Assembly (NCBI RefSeq): GCF_000487995.2
Contig: NZ_CP097562.1
Location: 679,001 to 743,000 of the forward strand
Direction of reading: 5' to 3'
Source of the DNA: Mucispirillum schaedleri ASF457
Lineage (GTDB): Bacteria > Chrysiogenota > Deferribacteres > Deferribacterales > Mucispirillaceae
DNA length: 64,000 nt
Part shown: piece by piece, positions 47,590 to 58,900 of the stretch
Layout of the letters: every line of letters starts with the position of its first letter
Numbering within the stretch: position 1 is the stretch's first letter
The notes under the pieces: model-generated
The model's input: the letters and a program-made list of their open reading frames with translations, nothing else
What the model was told of the DNA's origin: nothing
Database searches by the model: none
Program-made: the position numbers and the translations under genes

Positions 47590-48474
47590 CTAATCTCTGA
47601 CTATTTTAATATTAAGTTTTTCCATAATGGATTTTAATTTTTGAGTATTTTCTTTTGTCATTTCCACAAGCGGCAGGCGTATTTCATTTTCTGCAAGCCC
47701 CATCATATAAGCTGCTTTTTTAGCAGGTATAGGATTTGTTTCAAAAAACATTCCTTTACATAGGTCTAAAAGCTCATAATGGAGTTTTCTTCCAAGCAGC
47801 ATATCATTATTTAACATGGCTTTACACATTTGAGCCATTTTTTTAGGTGCAGCATTTGCAACAACAGAAATAACACCCTTTGCTCCCATTGCCATCATAG
47901 GAAAAGTAAGAGAATCTTCTCCAGAAATTACATCAAAACTATCATCAGTATGCTGCAATACAGCCCCTGCCTGGTCAAGAGAGCCGCTTGCTTCTTTAAT
48001 ACCTACTATATTTTTAATTTTAGAAAGGCTGATAACTGTATCTGGCAGCATATTAACACCTGTTCTACTTGGCACATTATATAAAATTATAGGTATATCT
48101 ACATGTTCAGCAATAGTTTTAAAATGCTGATATAAACCCGCCTGTGTAGGTTTATTATAGTATGGAGTAATGGAAAGCACAGCATCTGCACCTGATTTTT
48201 TAGCATGCTCTGTGAGAAATACAGATTCCTTTGTGCTGTTTGAACCTGCCCCTGCAATTACAGGTATTCTTTTTTTAGCCTGCTCAATAACTATTTCTAT
48301 AACATGGCAGTGCTCTTCATGGGAAAGTGTTGCAGACTCTCCTGTTGTGCCGCATGGAACAATAGCATCAGTGCCTTCTGCAATATGAAACTCTACAAGT
48401 TCTCTTAATGCTTTTTCATCAACTTCATTATTTTTAAATGGTGTAATAAGTGCAACTATACTGCCTTGAAACAT
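47590..48474 (-). CDS. dapA: 4-hydroxy-tetrahydrodipicolinate synthase
   Basis: A 294-residue aldolase condensing pyruvate with aspartate semialdehyde. It has CGTTGESATLSHEEH, the catalytic Tyr in LYNVPSRTG and the Schiff-base Lys in VGIKEASG. TIM-barrel length is normal. It follows dapF by 12 bases with a CGGAGG ribosome site. Confidence 0.97.
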   Translation of the reverse strand: MFQGSIVALITPFKNNEVDEKALRELVEFHIAEGTDAIVPCGTTGESATLSHEEHCHVIEIVIEQAKKRIPVIAGAGSNSTKESVFLTEHAKKSGADAVLSITPYYNKPTQAGLYQHFKTIAEHVDIPIILYNVPSRTGVNMLPDTVISLSKIKNIVGIKEASGSLDQAGAVLQHTDDSFDVISGEDSLTFPMMAMGAKGVISVVANAAPKKMAQMCKAMLNNDMLLGRKLHYELLDLCKGMFFETNPIPAKKAAYMMGLAENEIRLPLVEMTKENTQKLKSIMEKLNIKIVRD

Positions 48475-48486
48475 AATATCCTCCGC

Positions 48487-49299
48487 TTAATAATTATATG
48501 CTTCTTCCTTTAACTCTGCTGTATATATCCTGCGTCCTTCTCCTTGAAGATACACAGTGTTATCATCATAATATACCGTAAGGGTTTTTCCTCCATAAGT
48601 CAATAGGTGGACAGGTCCTTTTACAAGCCCCTTTTTAATGGCAACAATGGCAGAAGCAGCACATCCTGTTCCGCATGCCAAAGTCTCACCTTCCACCCCT
48701 CTTTCATAAGTCCTTATTTTTAAAGAATTTTCTCCAGTTACTTCTATAAAATTAACATTGGTGCCATTTACTGCAAAATCTTTATTATATCTTATATCTC
48801 TGCCTAGTGAAAATACATCTGTTTCTGCAATATTATCACAAACCAAAACAGCATGTGGAACGCCAGTATTAACTGAATGAATATTATATTTTTTTCCACA
48901 TGCAGTAATTTTTTTATCAAGCTCTAAACTATGTGGAGAAGTAAGCATTGTTTTTACTTCATTATTTTCCATAATTTCAGCTTTAATAATGCCTGCAAGA
49001 GTTTCAAATGCCATACTTTTACCTGCTATATTTTCAATAAAAGCATATCGTGCAGCACACCTTGCTCCATTGCCGCACATTTCTGCAACTGAGCCGTCAG
49101 AATTAAAAAACTGCCATTTAAAATCAACCGTGTCTGATTTTTCAATAAAAATTACACCATCTGCCCCAACAGATAAACCTCTTGCACAAACTTTTTCTAT
49201 AAAATTTTTATTATATAATGATATGTATTTACCATCTCTATTATCTATTACAATAAAATCATTACCATTGCCGCTCATTTTAGAAAATGTAATATTCAT
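48487..49299 (-). CDS. dapF: Diaminopimelate epimerase
   Basis: A 270-residue cofactor-independent racemase converting LL- to meso-diaminopimelate for peptidoglycan and lysine. Both active-site cysteines are present: AEMCGNGARC and ETLACGTGCAAS. The N-terminal KMSGNGNDFIVID is typical. It is the first gene of the dapF-dapA-dapB operon, and no lysine riboswitch was recognised upstream. Confidence 0.97.
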   Translation of the reverse strand: MNITFSKMSGNGNDFIVIDNRDGKYISLYNKNFIEKVCARGLSVGADGVIFIEKSDTVDFKWQFFNSDGSVAEMCGNGARCAARYAFIENIAGKSMAFETLAGIIKAEIMENNEVKTMLTSPHSLELDKKITACGKKYNIHSVNTGVPHAVLVCDNIAETDVFSLGRDIRYNKDFAVNGTNVNFIEVTGENSLKIRTYERGVEGETLACGTGCAASAIVAIKKGLVKGPVHLLTYGGKTLTVYYDDNTVYLQGEGRRIYTAELKEEAYNY

Positions 49300-49474
49300 A
49301 TTTGCCCCATTATTTTAATCGTGTAACAATGAATAACATATTTATCATAATATTTCAATTAATTTTATATTCATATAAATACATCTATAATATTTTTAGT
49401 TTTGATTAAACTGCTGGTTTATGCAAATGTATAACCTATTGACATTTTTTCTTTTTAATATATATTATATCCCT

Positions 49475-49942
49475 ATGAGTAAAAATGCAAATAATTCAAA
49501 CCTTGCTACAAATAAAAAGGCTTATCATGAATATGAAATTTTAACTGAGTATGAAGCAGGTATTGAGCTGCATGGCACAGAAGTAAAATCTATCCGTGCA
49601 GGTAAGATGAACTTAAAAGAATCTATTGTAAAAATAATGAAAAATGAAGTTTATCTTATTAACTGCCATGTTTCCCCTTATGAGCAGGGCAATATTTTTA
49701 ATAAAGACCCACTCCGCACTAGAAAACTACTCATGCACAGGAAAGAAATTAACCAGCTGATAGGTAAAGTGCAGGAAAAAGGGCTTACGCTAGTTGCAAC
49801 AAAGGCATACTTAAAAGGAAGAAAAATAAAAATGCAGGTAGCTCTTGCAAAAGGTAAAAAACTCTACGACAAAAGACAGACTATAAAAGATAAAGATATT
49901 AACAGAGAACTTGAAAGAGATTTTAAATTAAAATTTAAGTAG
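49475..49942 (+). CDS. smpB: SsrA-binding protein SmpB
   Basis: A 155-residue tmRNA-binding protein that delivers tmRNA to stalled ribosomes. It has the conserved [33 protein letters not shown] and the basic C-terminal tail [20 protein letters not shown]. The ATG at 49475 is chosen because the match to the family starts there; the longer frame from 49421 adds a hydrophobic stretch not found in SmpB. The tmRNA gene lies 97 bases downstream. Confidence 0.95.
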   Translation: MSKNANNSNLATNKKAYHEYEILTEYEAGIELHGTEVKSIRAGKMNLKESIVKIMKNEVYLINCHVSPYEQGNIFNKDPLRTRKLLMHRKEINQLIGKVQEKGLTLVATKAYLKGRKIKMQVALAKGKKLYDKRQTIKDKDINRELERDFKLKFK

Positions 49943-49990
49943 TTTGTATTGAGTTAGCAGGCGGAGTTTACTTATACAAGTAAATGAGCA

Positions 49991-50019
49991 TTGTGAGCAA
50001 AAATATAACGCAGTATTAC
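49991..50019 (+). promoter_or_regulatory. Possible ssrA promoter
   Basis: TTGTGA (49991-49996), 17 bases, TATTAC (50014-50019), about 20 bases before the mature 5' end, which would be trimmed by RNase P. Confidence 0.4.
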
Positions 50020-50039
50020 GGAAAATTGTAACATATTAA

Positions 50040-50385
50040 GGGGGTGCTTGGTTTCGACAGGGAGCCAATATCCTCAAATGCATGTCAAGGCTGTCTGAGC
50101 CCTTGCCAAAACTCAGGCAAAAAAGTAAACGCTAACGACGAATTAGCTCTCGCTGCATAGTGTCAGCGACGCTCTTATAGACTGTCCGCCCATGACGGAC
50201 TGTAAGAGTGTCAACTAATATGGGCTGGTATCTGCTTTGCTCTGGAGCAGGTATAAGACTTTAAGAGCTTTCCCCAAACTTACTTTGTCTGTGGAGATGG
50301 GCGGGGAAGATTTAAGCACAGACTAAACATGTAGTATTTGTGGAAGTAAGCTTTTTGGACAGGGGTTCGATTCCCCTCACCTCCA
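50040..50385 (+). ncRNA. ssrA: Transfer-messenger RNA (tmRNA)
   Basis: A 346-base tmRNA. The 5' end GGGGGTGCTTGGTTTCGACA and the 3' T-arm and acceptor (AGGGGTTCGATTCCCCT then CACCTCC and A) are diagnostic. The acceptor stem pairs GGGGGTG with CACCTCC. CCA is not encoded, so it must be added. The tag frame is at 50131-50160. The molecule rescues ribosomes stalled on broken messages together with SmpB. Confidence 0.97.
50131..50160 (+). other. tmRNA tag-peptide reading frame
   Basis: The resume codon GCT begins the frame ANDELALAA, followed by TAG. It resembles the common (A)ANDENYALAA tag with a shorter middle; the LAA end is the ClpXP-type degradation signal. Confidence 0.85.
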
Positions 50386-50386
50386 T

Positions 50387-50428
50387 AAATATATCAAGGG
50401 ATGGCTTTTGTCATCCCTTGATATATTT
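50387..50428 (+). terminator. Terminator after ssrA
   Basis: A 16-17 base-pair stem (AATATATCAAGGGATG with CATCCCTTGATATATT) starting 2 bases after the tmRNA, ending in a T-rich strand. Confidence 0.85.
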
Positions 50429-50478
50429 ATATAGTGGGAATTGGTAAATCGTAAGATATTAAACTTTTTGATATATAA

Positions 50479-53403
50479 TCAAGTAAATATTTTATTAATA
50501 GAGCAACTATCTATTCTATGTTCTTCTAACAAATTATTTGATTGTTTATCTTTATTATAATAATATAATTGTATTTCAATATTTTGTTCCATTTTATCAA
50601 ACTTATATGGATTACTATTAAATATATTTCTAAAACCTTGAATTTTCTCTATTGGATTTTGTTCGTGTATAAGTCCTTTTGGATCAACAAATACTACTTT
50701 ATATTTATTTTTTAATTTAATCCAAAAAATAAAATCTGGATAAAACTTATATTCACTATTATATGTATTTATATAAGGTATATATATTCCTTTATCATAA
50801 TATTGATTAATTTTTGAAAAATACCACCATTCTACACTATCACTAATATTACCAATATACTTCAATAGATCATCAATAAATATTTTCTCACTTTCAACAT
50901 CAATTGAATTTTTAAATTCAAACTCTGCTATATCTGATATGAATACTGGATTATAATAATGTGTTGTAATTTTTTTGATTGACTTACTAACAATTTTTGC
51001 ATGACTTAATGCACTAACAGCCTCTAGTACTTTATTCTGGTCTCCACTTGACATAAAATTTATTATTTCAGCTTGAATATCAGCAATAGTTTTTTCATTA
51101 GAATGCATTATTTTATCAATTTTATCTGATAAATCATTATAAGTATGATCATTGGTAATCTTGACTTCTATATATTTATAATGAATAATATCATGATCTG
51201 TAATATTTCTAAATTTACTAAATAAATGCCGTTGTTTTGTATAAAACTCTAACATATTTATCAATAAATTCTCATTTATTAAAGCTTCATCTTTACATGA
51301 TTTAACTATTTCTATTTGCTCATTATTTTCAATATTTTTACATAATTTTGGAAAATATTCAATATATTCACTTTTATTATGAATATATTCAAATAAAAAT
51401 ATTGTCTTTTTATTCTTAATAAAGCATTTTATTTCATCAAGTTGTTTTTTTGTTATTTTATAAATTTTATCACAATCTGCTATTTGATCATACTCAGGTA
51501 ATAATAAATCTTCTTTTTGTGATATTGGTTGAATTTTATCACTAATATTTATGTAATTATAATCACCCTTTTCATCATATAATGATTTTAAAATAGAATT
51601 AATATTTTCTTGGTTTGTTGCAAATATGAATAAACTTTCTATTAATTTAATAGCATCATCAAATGAAACACTATTATTTGGTTCATTTTTTACTTGAATT
51701 GAGTCACAAACAGGTAAATAATCATTACGTTTACGATAATTCTTCATTGGCTCAATTCTAACACCACGTCCTATTGCTTGTAAAATAAGTTTACTATTTT
51801 CACTATTCATACCAAGTCCAATAAAATGAATAATGTTAGGTCTGTTTGAATCCCATCCTTCAATAAACATTCTTGAACCTAATAGCATAGTATATGTACT
51901 AGATTCATTGTTAATTTCTGAAAAATAATTTGAATCATCAATTGAATAGATTTCCGAACTCTTAGGTAATACATCTTCAATCCAATTATGAGCATCTGAA
52001 AATTTTAATAGTGCAAAAGGAGTATTTGAATTTTTTAATTTTAATGCAACTTCAGATTTATTATTGGACGATAATTTATATACTTCTAAAATACTCTTTG
52101 TATTATTATAAGCATTTAGAGAATACATTCCTATATCTTGAATTGTAATTGATTTTATAAAATCAATAGGAACATAGCCATCATCTCCAATAGTATAAGC
52201 TGGGTTAGGTTGGATATCACTTAATAGTATTGCCATTGATTCTTTAAAAATATTTTCGTCAATAGAATTATTTATTATATCATTTAATACAATAAAAAAT
52301 TCTTTTAAATCACTTTTTATACTGGAAGTATATTTCTTATTAATACTATGTGCAAAAACTAATAATAGCGGATTATGATAATAACTATATAATAACTTCT
52401 TTGCTTTCTTTTGTGCAGTTAATAAAAGTAAACTTTGTATAATTGATATTTTTTTTTCTAAATTAGTATCGAGTTTATTAAATCCATAGTTCATAACTCT
52501 TATTTGTTTTCCATAACCACTTCTAATGAATTTATCAAGATTCATATTATAAACAGTATTAATTCTTTTTATTGTGTCAATAAATGTGGCAGAAAAATTA
52601 AACATAAATCCTTTTGATGACAATAAATGAAAATATGCTTGCGATGAACTATCCTCATCTCCTTTGTGAGCTTCATCTAAAAAAACATACCATTCACCAT
52701 TATTATATACTTCTTCATAATTAATTCTTTTTCCTTCTTTATTCTTTTTAGATACTAACTTTTCACTAACAACAGATGAAGTAGTAGTATAATATACTTT
52801 TATTGATGGACCATTATAATATTTATTTTTTTTAAAATCCTTTAAAGGTACAAACTCTATCTCAATATCACTATTCTTATTAAAAATTTCTATATGTGTT
52901 TTTATTTGCTCTATAATAGTATCATTAGCTGATGAAATCATTATATCATAATTTGGGATTTTTTTATCTAAAATTAACATACTCAACATTTCTATTAATT
53001 TTATAATTACCAATGTTTTCCCACTACCCGTAGCCATCCAAAAACACATTTGTTTAAAAAAAAGTGAATTTATTCCAGAAATTGTATTTAATAAATCAAA
53101 ATCTTTATGATAACACTTATCAACACTATTTTTATATGTTTGAAATATGTTATTTATATCATTAATTTTATATTTATTTAACCTATTAAAATATTGTTGT
53201 ATATAATTAGTATTATTACTTTTATAAGTAAAATATAATACCACAAGAGCATTTTTTAATGCAGACAGTTGGAAATCATGCAAAGTCCATGTTAAACCAA
53301 ACTGCTTATTTATATAACTTTCCCAATCATTAGGTAATAACGAAATATTATTTTCTGCAAATTTTTCTAAATAATTGTTATACATTAATAAGTATCCCAC
53401 CAA
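50479..53403 (-). CDS. res: Type III restriction enzyme Res subunit
   Basis: A 974-residue ATP-dependent restriction subunit. The helicase motor has Walker A in WMATGSGKTLVIIKLIEML near residue 125, the DEAH box in FLDEAHKGDE near 240, and motif VI in QAIGRGVRIEP. The C-terminal nuclease carries the PD...DxK pattern (FYPDFIFWIKLKN, VVFVDPKGL) near residue 890. Length fits type III Res. It overlaps the end of mod by 19 bases. The AT content looks even higher than in its neighbours, suggesting acquisition. Confidence 0.93.
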   Translation of the reverse strand: MVGYLLMYNNYLEKFAENNISLLPNDWESYINKQFGLTWTLHDFQLSALKNALVVLYFTYKSNNTNYIQQYFNRLNKYKINDINNIFQTYKNSVDKCYHKDFDLLNTISGINSLFFKQMCFWMATGSGKTLVIIKLIEMLSMLILDKKIPNYDIMISSANDTIIEQIKTHIEIFNKNSDIEIEFVPLKDFKKNKYYNGPSIKVYYTTTSSVVSEKLVSKKNKEGKRINYEEVYNNGEWYVFLDEAHKGDEDSSSQAYFHLLSSKGFMFNFSATFIDTIKRINTVYNMNLDKFIRSGYGKQIRVMNYGFNKLDTNLEKKISIIQSLLLLTAQKKAKKLLYSYYHNPLLLVFAHSINKKYTSSIKSDLKEFFIVLNDIINNSIDENIFKESMAILLSDIQPNPAYTIGDDGYVPIDFIKSITIQDIGMYSLNAYNNTKSILEVYKLSSNNKSEVALKLKNSNTPFALLKFSDAHNWIEDVLPKSSEIYSIDDSNYFSEINNESSTYTMLLGSRMFIEGWDSNRPNIIHFIGLGMNSENSKLILQAIGRGVRIEPMKNYRKRNDYLPVCDSIQVKNEPNNSVSFDDAIKLIESLFIFATNQENINSILKSLYDEKGDYNYINISDKIQPISQKEDLLLPEYDQIADCDKIYKITKKQLDEIKCFIKNKKTIFLFEYIHNKSEYIEYFPKLCKNIENNEQIEIVKSCKDEALINENLLINMLEFYTKQRHLFSKFRNITDHDIIHYKYIEVKITNDHTYNDLSDKIDKIMHSNEKTIADIQAEIINFMSSGDQNKVLEAVSALSHAKIVSKSIKKITTHYYNPVFISDIAEFEFKNSIDVESEKIFIDDLLKYIGNISDSVEWWYFSKINQYYDKGIYIPYINTYNSEYKFYPDFIFWIKLKNKYKVVFVDPKGLIHEQNPIEKIQGFRNIFNSNPYKFDKMEQNIEIQLYYYNKDKQSNNLLEEHRIDSCSINKIFT

Positions 53404-55748
53404 ATTAATTTTTTAAATGTATTTAAATAAGTTGCATCTATAATGATATTATCCATATCTATTTCTCCAATTGTATCAAGGAGCAACATATTTTTATTAA
53501 TTTTTATTATATCATACCCAAACAGATTAGATAATGTTTCTGCAATATCACTATATTTATAATGTTCATCTTGAAAATTTGTATATCTATCACCAAGTTT
53601 TGCAAAATCAATTAGTATTTTATCATCTTTATAAGTAATAACATATGATAGTTTCTCATCCCATATCAAAATGTCATTTAAATTATTATGTTCTACATAT
53701 CTTGCACTAGCTAAAACATCCTCATATGTTTCTAATTCATAATATTTAACAAAACCTCCAATTTTAAGATTATTTTCTTTTTTCAATGATTCACTTACAC
53801 CAGATATTTTTCCATATAATGTTTGTTTTATACGTGGTATTATTACAGAATAAAAATGCTCACCCATCTCTACACCTATCCACTTTCGTCCCATTTTATG
53901 TGCAACATTTATTGTAGTTCCTGTGCCTAAAAAACAATCTAAAACTATTGAATCTGAATTTGATGATACACCAATTATTCGTTCCAATAATCTTTCTGGT
54001 TTTTGAGTTAATTTATATTCTGATGCAAGTTTAATATATTCTGCTGACATATTAAATACACTACTTATATCCCATACATCTGGACAAGCAACTATACTAT
54101 AATACCCAATATTATCTTTTCCATTTTGAGCTTCTTTAGATTGATCTTCAAGTGCAGGTATAAAATTTAAATAACGTTTAATCTTAATGCTATTAAATAT
54201 ATAATTACCTGTTTTACTATATAACAATATATCATCATGTTTTTTTGCATACTCTTTCTTGCCTTTTCCACCCATAAAATATTGCCAAACGATATGATTA
54301 ATCAGCAAGTCAGAACCAAAAACATTATTAAGTATTAATCTACCTAAATAATTAGCCCTATAATCCAAGTGCAAATAAAATGAGCCATAATTACTTAACA
54401 TATTCTTACAAATCATTAATCTATTATCAATAATAGTAGACCAAGTCGAATCTTGAAAATTATCTATATATCCAAAATCACTCCCTGTATTAAAAGGTGG
54501 ATCAATATAAATTAAATCTATTTTTTCATTATATTTACTTTTAATAGTATTTAAAGCCTGAAAATTATCACTTTTTACTAATATACCATCTATGTGTTTA
54601 TCAATATCATCAAAACATGCTAAAATCTTATACTTTAAAGAACCACTAATATTTTTTGTATCTAATGGAAGATATTTATATTGCTCATCTTTTAAGTTAA
54701 TCCATTTCCAACTTTTTGGAATAAATTCATAATTTAACCATTCATCATATTGCTTTCTTGGTTGTTCAGAGATTAGTATATCAATAATATCAACAGATAA
54801 CATATCTATAGTAATAATATAATTAGAATTTTTCACCATTTTTGGTTTTTCCCAAATGCTTTTTAATTCATTTTCAAAACGAGCAATTAGCTCAATTATT
54901 TCAATTGCTAATTTTCTAACATCATGATATCTGTTTATAGTTTCTTCAGTAAACTTAGTAACAACATCTTTACCTATTTCTTCAAATAAATATATATCTA
55001 ATTGTTCATTTAAAAACTCTTTTGCATTTTTATGTATAAAATAATCTATATCAGATTGTTTATTAAATTTCTTTATTGCATCATATAAATCATCTTTATT
55101 ATATAGACTATATATTTTTTTTATTTCTTTCAGAAAATTATCACAATCTTTTTTATTTAATATATTATAGCCATCAATTATATCTTTATTACTTACAACA
55201 TTGATACATACTTCACACAATATTCCTTGTTGTTCATTTAATTTTTTTATATTTTTATTTTGGATTATATAATAATAAGTGATTTTCTCATTAGCAATTT
55301 GTCGTTCAATTAAAGAAGTATCAAAAACATATTTGACATTATTCATATCAAAAGTCATAGATTCAAATACTTTCTCTGTTTTAATATAATATAAATCTTG
55401 TGTTTTCCAAAATAATGCAACATCCTTATTATCTTTTAATTGTACATAATTAGTATTATATACCTTTACATTACTATAAAAGGGAGTCCCTGTGTCATTT
55501 AAATATTTATTAAAAAACGTATATATTTTTTCATATATATGTTTTATGTACTCTTGTTGTTCTTTGTTAGTTGTTGCTAAAGAATATGACAATAACTGTT
55601 CTGTTTCCTTAATAGTCTTAATAATATCTTGATAATATTGGGATTTGATATATATAAGATTTATATAACCACTATTTCCCTCTAAATTTTTAATTCTACC
55701 TAAATATATATCTTCTAATTTTTTTAGAAATTCTATTTGAAAATCCAT
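53385..55748 (-). CDS. mod: Type III DNA methyltransferase Mod subunit
   Basis: A 787-residue N6-adenine methyltransferase that sets the specificity of the Mod-Res complex. The catalytic motif IDPPFNTGSDFGY is near residue 410 and the SAM motif LDCFLGTGTTINVAHKMG near residue 605, the order of the beta class. The region between them should be the target-recognition domain. The N-terminal 380 residues are longer than in typical Mod proteins (about 650 in total) and show no known motif. No simple-sequence repeat that would make it phase-variable is visible in the coding region. Confidence 0.92.
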   Translation of the reverse strand: MDFQIEFLKKLEDIYLGRIKNLEGNSGYINLIYIKSQYYQDIIKTIKETEQLLSYSLATTNKEQQEYIKHIYEKIYTFFNKYLNDTGTPFYSNVKVYNTNYVQLKDNKDVALFWKTQDLYYIKTEKVFESMTFDMNNVKYVFDTSLIERQIANEKITYYYIIQNKNIKKLNEQQGILCEVCINVVSNKDIIDGYNILNKKDCDNFLKEIKKIYSLYNKDDLYDAIKKFNKQSDIDYFIHKNAKEFLNEQLDIYLFEEIGKDVVTKFTEETINRYHDVRKLAIEIIELIARFENELKSIWEKPKMVKNSNYIITIDMLSVDIIDILISEQPRKQYDEWLNYEFIPKSWKWINLKDEQYKYLPLDTKNISGSLKYKILACFDDIDKHIDGILVKSDNFQALNTIKSKYNEKIDLIYIDPPFNTGSDFGYIDNFQDSTWSTIIDNRLMICKNMLSNYGSFYLHLDYRANYLGRLILNNVFGSDLLINHIVWQYFMGGKGKKEYAKKHDDILLYSKTGNYIFNSIKIKRYLNFIPALEDQSKEAQNGKDNIGYYSIVACPDVWDISSVFNMSAEYIKLASEYKLTQKPERLLERIIGVSSNSDSIVLDCFLGTGTTINVAHKMGRKWIGVEMGEHFYSVIIPRIKQTLYGKISGVSESLKKENNLKIGGFVKYYELETYEDVLASARYVEHNNLNDILIWDEKLSYVITYKDDKILIDFAKLGDRYTNFQDEHYKYSDIAETLSNLFGYDIIKINKNMLLLDTIGEIDMDNIIIDATYLNTFKKLIWWDTY

Positions 55749-55920
55749 TAATATGCTCCATTTAATACAATATGATATTACCTATATTATACATAGATGT
55801 GTAAAAAAAACAAGTTTATAATAATGCTATTAATTTTTTATAATAATTATGCGATATAAATATTTATACTAATGTGGTAAAAGTTATATAATACAGGTGA
55901 TAAATATTATCCACTATATC

Positions 55921-58900
55921 CTAATCATCAACATACCCTTCTGGCAGGTGGTCATTTCCAGATACTTTATCTAAAAAGAATGAGAGCAGTGCAGGTATTA
56001 CAAACATGGTAAACACTGTTGCAAGGGCAAGACCGCCTAATATTACACTTCCCATACCACGATAAAGTTCACTTCCTGCCCCTGGTGCTATAACAAGTGG
56101 CAGCATACCAAAAAGTGATGTAGCTGTGCTCATACTAATAGGGCGTATCCGTGTTTTTAAAGCAAGGCGAACTGCTGCTTTGCCATTCATACCAAGTTTT
56201 ATATAGTTTAATGACTGATACACTATTAAAATAGGGTTATTTACTACTGTCCCCACAAGCATAATAAAGCCAAGCATAGTAATAATGTCAAGCGGCTGCT
56301 CTGCAATAAACAAGTCTGTTAAAGCAAGCCCCATAAATCCGCCTGTTGCTGCAAGTGGGATAGAAAATAATATGATTAATGGGTATAAAAAATTATTAAG
56401 CAGTGCTGCCATTAAAAAATATGTAATAATAACTGCTAATATAAAGTTGCCAGACAAAGCATTTTTAGCATTTTCAAGTTTTGATGAAGCTCCACTTGTA
56501 GATATAATTATACCATTCAGCAGTCCTTCTGCCCGCATTGGCTCAATTACTTTATTCATAATATTATCACGAAGTTCTTCTAATACCATACCTTTTTGCA
56601 GTATAATTTTAAATTCAAAAGCTCTTTGAGAATTAAAACGCCTTATTCTTTCTACACTTAAAACTTCCTTAACATCAAACAAATTAGCAACAGGGACAGC
56701 AAGCCCAGTAGAAGAATTTACTACAAACTCGCTGACTTCTACAGGGTTTGTTTCCATATTTCCAGTTTCTTTTTCTTCATAAGGTCCACGGAGTGAAATA
56801 TCTATGGTGCCTATTTCTGGATCTTTAAATTCACCTATTTTTCTGCCGTCTAAATAAACATCTACTGCTACACCCACTTCTTCAGTAGTAAGCCCTGAAG
56901 CCATAATTGCTTCCCTGTCTGGATTAAGCTGCACTTCTGGATAAACTGGATTTGCTGACGGGCTTATCTGCATCTGCACATCTGCCATTTCCTGATATAT
57001 TCTTACCTGAATAAGCTGGACAATAGATATTAACTGGTCATAACTCATATTGCCAGATACATTCATTTTAAATTCGTTACCCTGTCCGCCGCCAACTTTA
57101 AATAATGGTGATTGAGAAGTAGAGCCGCGAATACCGGGTATCTGGTTTACAATATTTTGCAGTAATGGTTTATAGTCACCTGCTCGCTGTTCGTCTGTGC
57201 TTGTTAATATTGCCCTTACATTTGCACCGCCAGCAAATCCAAATGTATTAATGCGTGGATAGCCGTCTAAATCCTGCTGCATATATGGCTCTAATTCTTT
57301 ATAAAAAAAATTACCAATCTTTCTTCTTTCTGCTAATGATATACCCGGTGGAACGGTAAGTTTTGTTTCTATCATATTTTTATTGCCAAGTGGAAGATAA
57401 TCCATTTTAGGCATTAAAATATAAGCACTTATCAAAGATACAGCAGTTAAGCAGGTAACAAATATTATCCTTGTGCTGACTTTTGCATTTATTTTATCAG
57501 AAACACTTACTGTAAAATTAACTATTTTTGAGCCAATATTTCCAACAGTTTCATTAAAATGCTGGATTTTATTATGAAATTTTGAATGTGAATTAAACTT
57601 AAACTTATCAGTTTTTTCATATATTACTTTTGTTGCAACAGGTATTACAAATACTGATGTTATAAGGCTTAAACCAACTGATGAGCTGACAGCTATTGCA
57701 ATATCCCCAAAAAGCTGTCCTGCTTCTTCTTTTATAAAAACAATAGGAAGAAATACTGCTATTGTTGTAAGAGTAGATGCTAAAATTGCACCCCATACTT
57801 CTCTTACTGCATCATAAGCTGCCAAGACTGCCTTTTTACCCATTTTCATGTGCCTGTCAATATTTTCAAGCACAACAATAGAGTTATCTATAAGCATACC
57901 AACAGAAAATGCAATACCTGCAAGACTTATTACATTTAATGACCGCCCTAATGCATTCATTATAAAAAATGTGCCTATAATACATATTGGAATAGTTGTG
58001 GCAATAACAAGTGTTGAACGGATACTTCTTAAAAAAATTAAAAGCACAATAACTGCTAAAAGTCCGCCTGCAATAATATTAGATTTTACTAGACTTACAG
58101 CATTTAAAATATATCCACGCTGGTCTGACACCCAGATAAATTCTATGCCGTTATCTTTTAATATAGTATTATTTAAATCATTTATTACTTTTTCCAAATC
58201 GTTAGTTAAATCTAATATATTATAGCCTGCCTGAGCAATAATACCGATATTCATAGCATTTTTATTATTATATCTAACAAAAGCATCCTTTTTCTCATAG
58301 CCGTAATCAACATGAGCTACATCGCCAAGTTTAAGCCTTGAATTATCACTGCTTACAATTACAATATTTGCTATATCATCAGGGGTTTTACCTTCTCCAA
58401 TAGTTCTAAAACGATAATTTTTTGCACCATAAGCTCTTGTTCCTGCTGAAACATCAATATTTTCTTTCTTAACTGCATTAATTATTTGAGAAAGGCTGAT
58501 ATTATATGCCCCCATTTTATATGGGTCTACAATAATCTGCACCTGTTTTGCCCTGCCGCCCCAATACCACATATCTGCAACACCCTGAACACGCTCAATA
58601 TATGGTTTGATTACTTCTTCAAAGTAGCTTAAATATTCATCTACACTTCTTGTATTGCCGTCTCTTGTTGTAAGCATTAATTCAACAGACGCAAATGAGT
58701 CGCTGTCTGCTGAGCGGATAGTTGGTTTATCCATATCATCAGGATACCCTTTAACTTCATCAAGTTTGTTTGATACAAGAAGTATTGCATCATCAACATT
58801 AACAGATAAATCAAAAGTAAGTTTTACATTACATCTGCCTTCCATAGCAGCACTTTCAAACTCTATCAAGCCCGGTATACTTTTTAATACTCTTTCCTGC

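Noticed and set aside
49300-49420. Lysine riboswitch before dapF
   Set aside because: The gap is only about 120 bases, is AT-rich and shows none of the conserved paired elements.
49421-49474. Upstream extension of SmpB
   Set aside because: The added residues are hydrophobic and not part of the SmpB family; the start at 49475 matches the family.
53385-55748. Phase-variable repeat in mod
   Set aside because: Type III mod genes often carry tandem repeats, but only ordinary short A/T runs are visible here.
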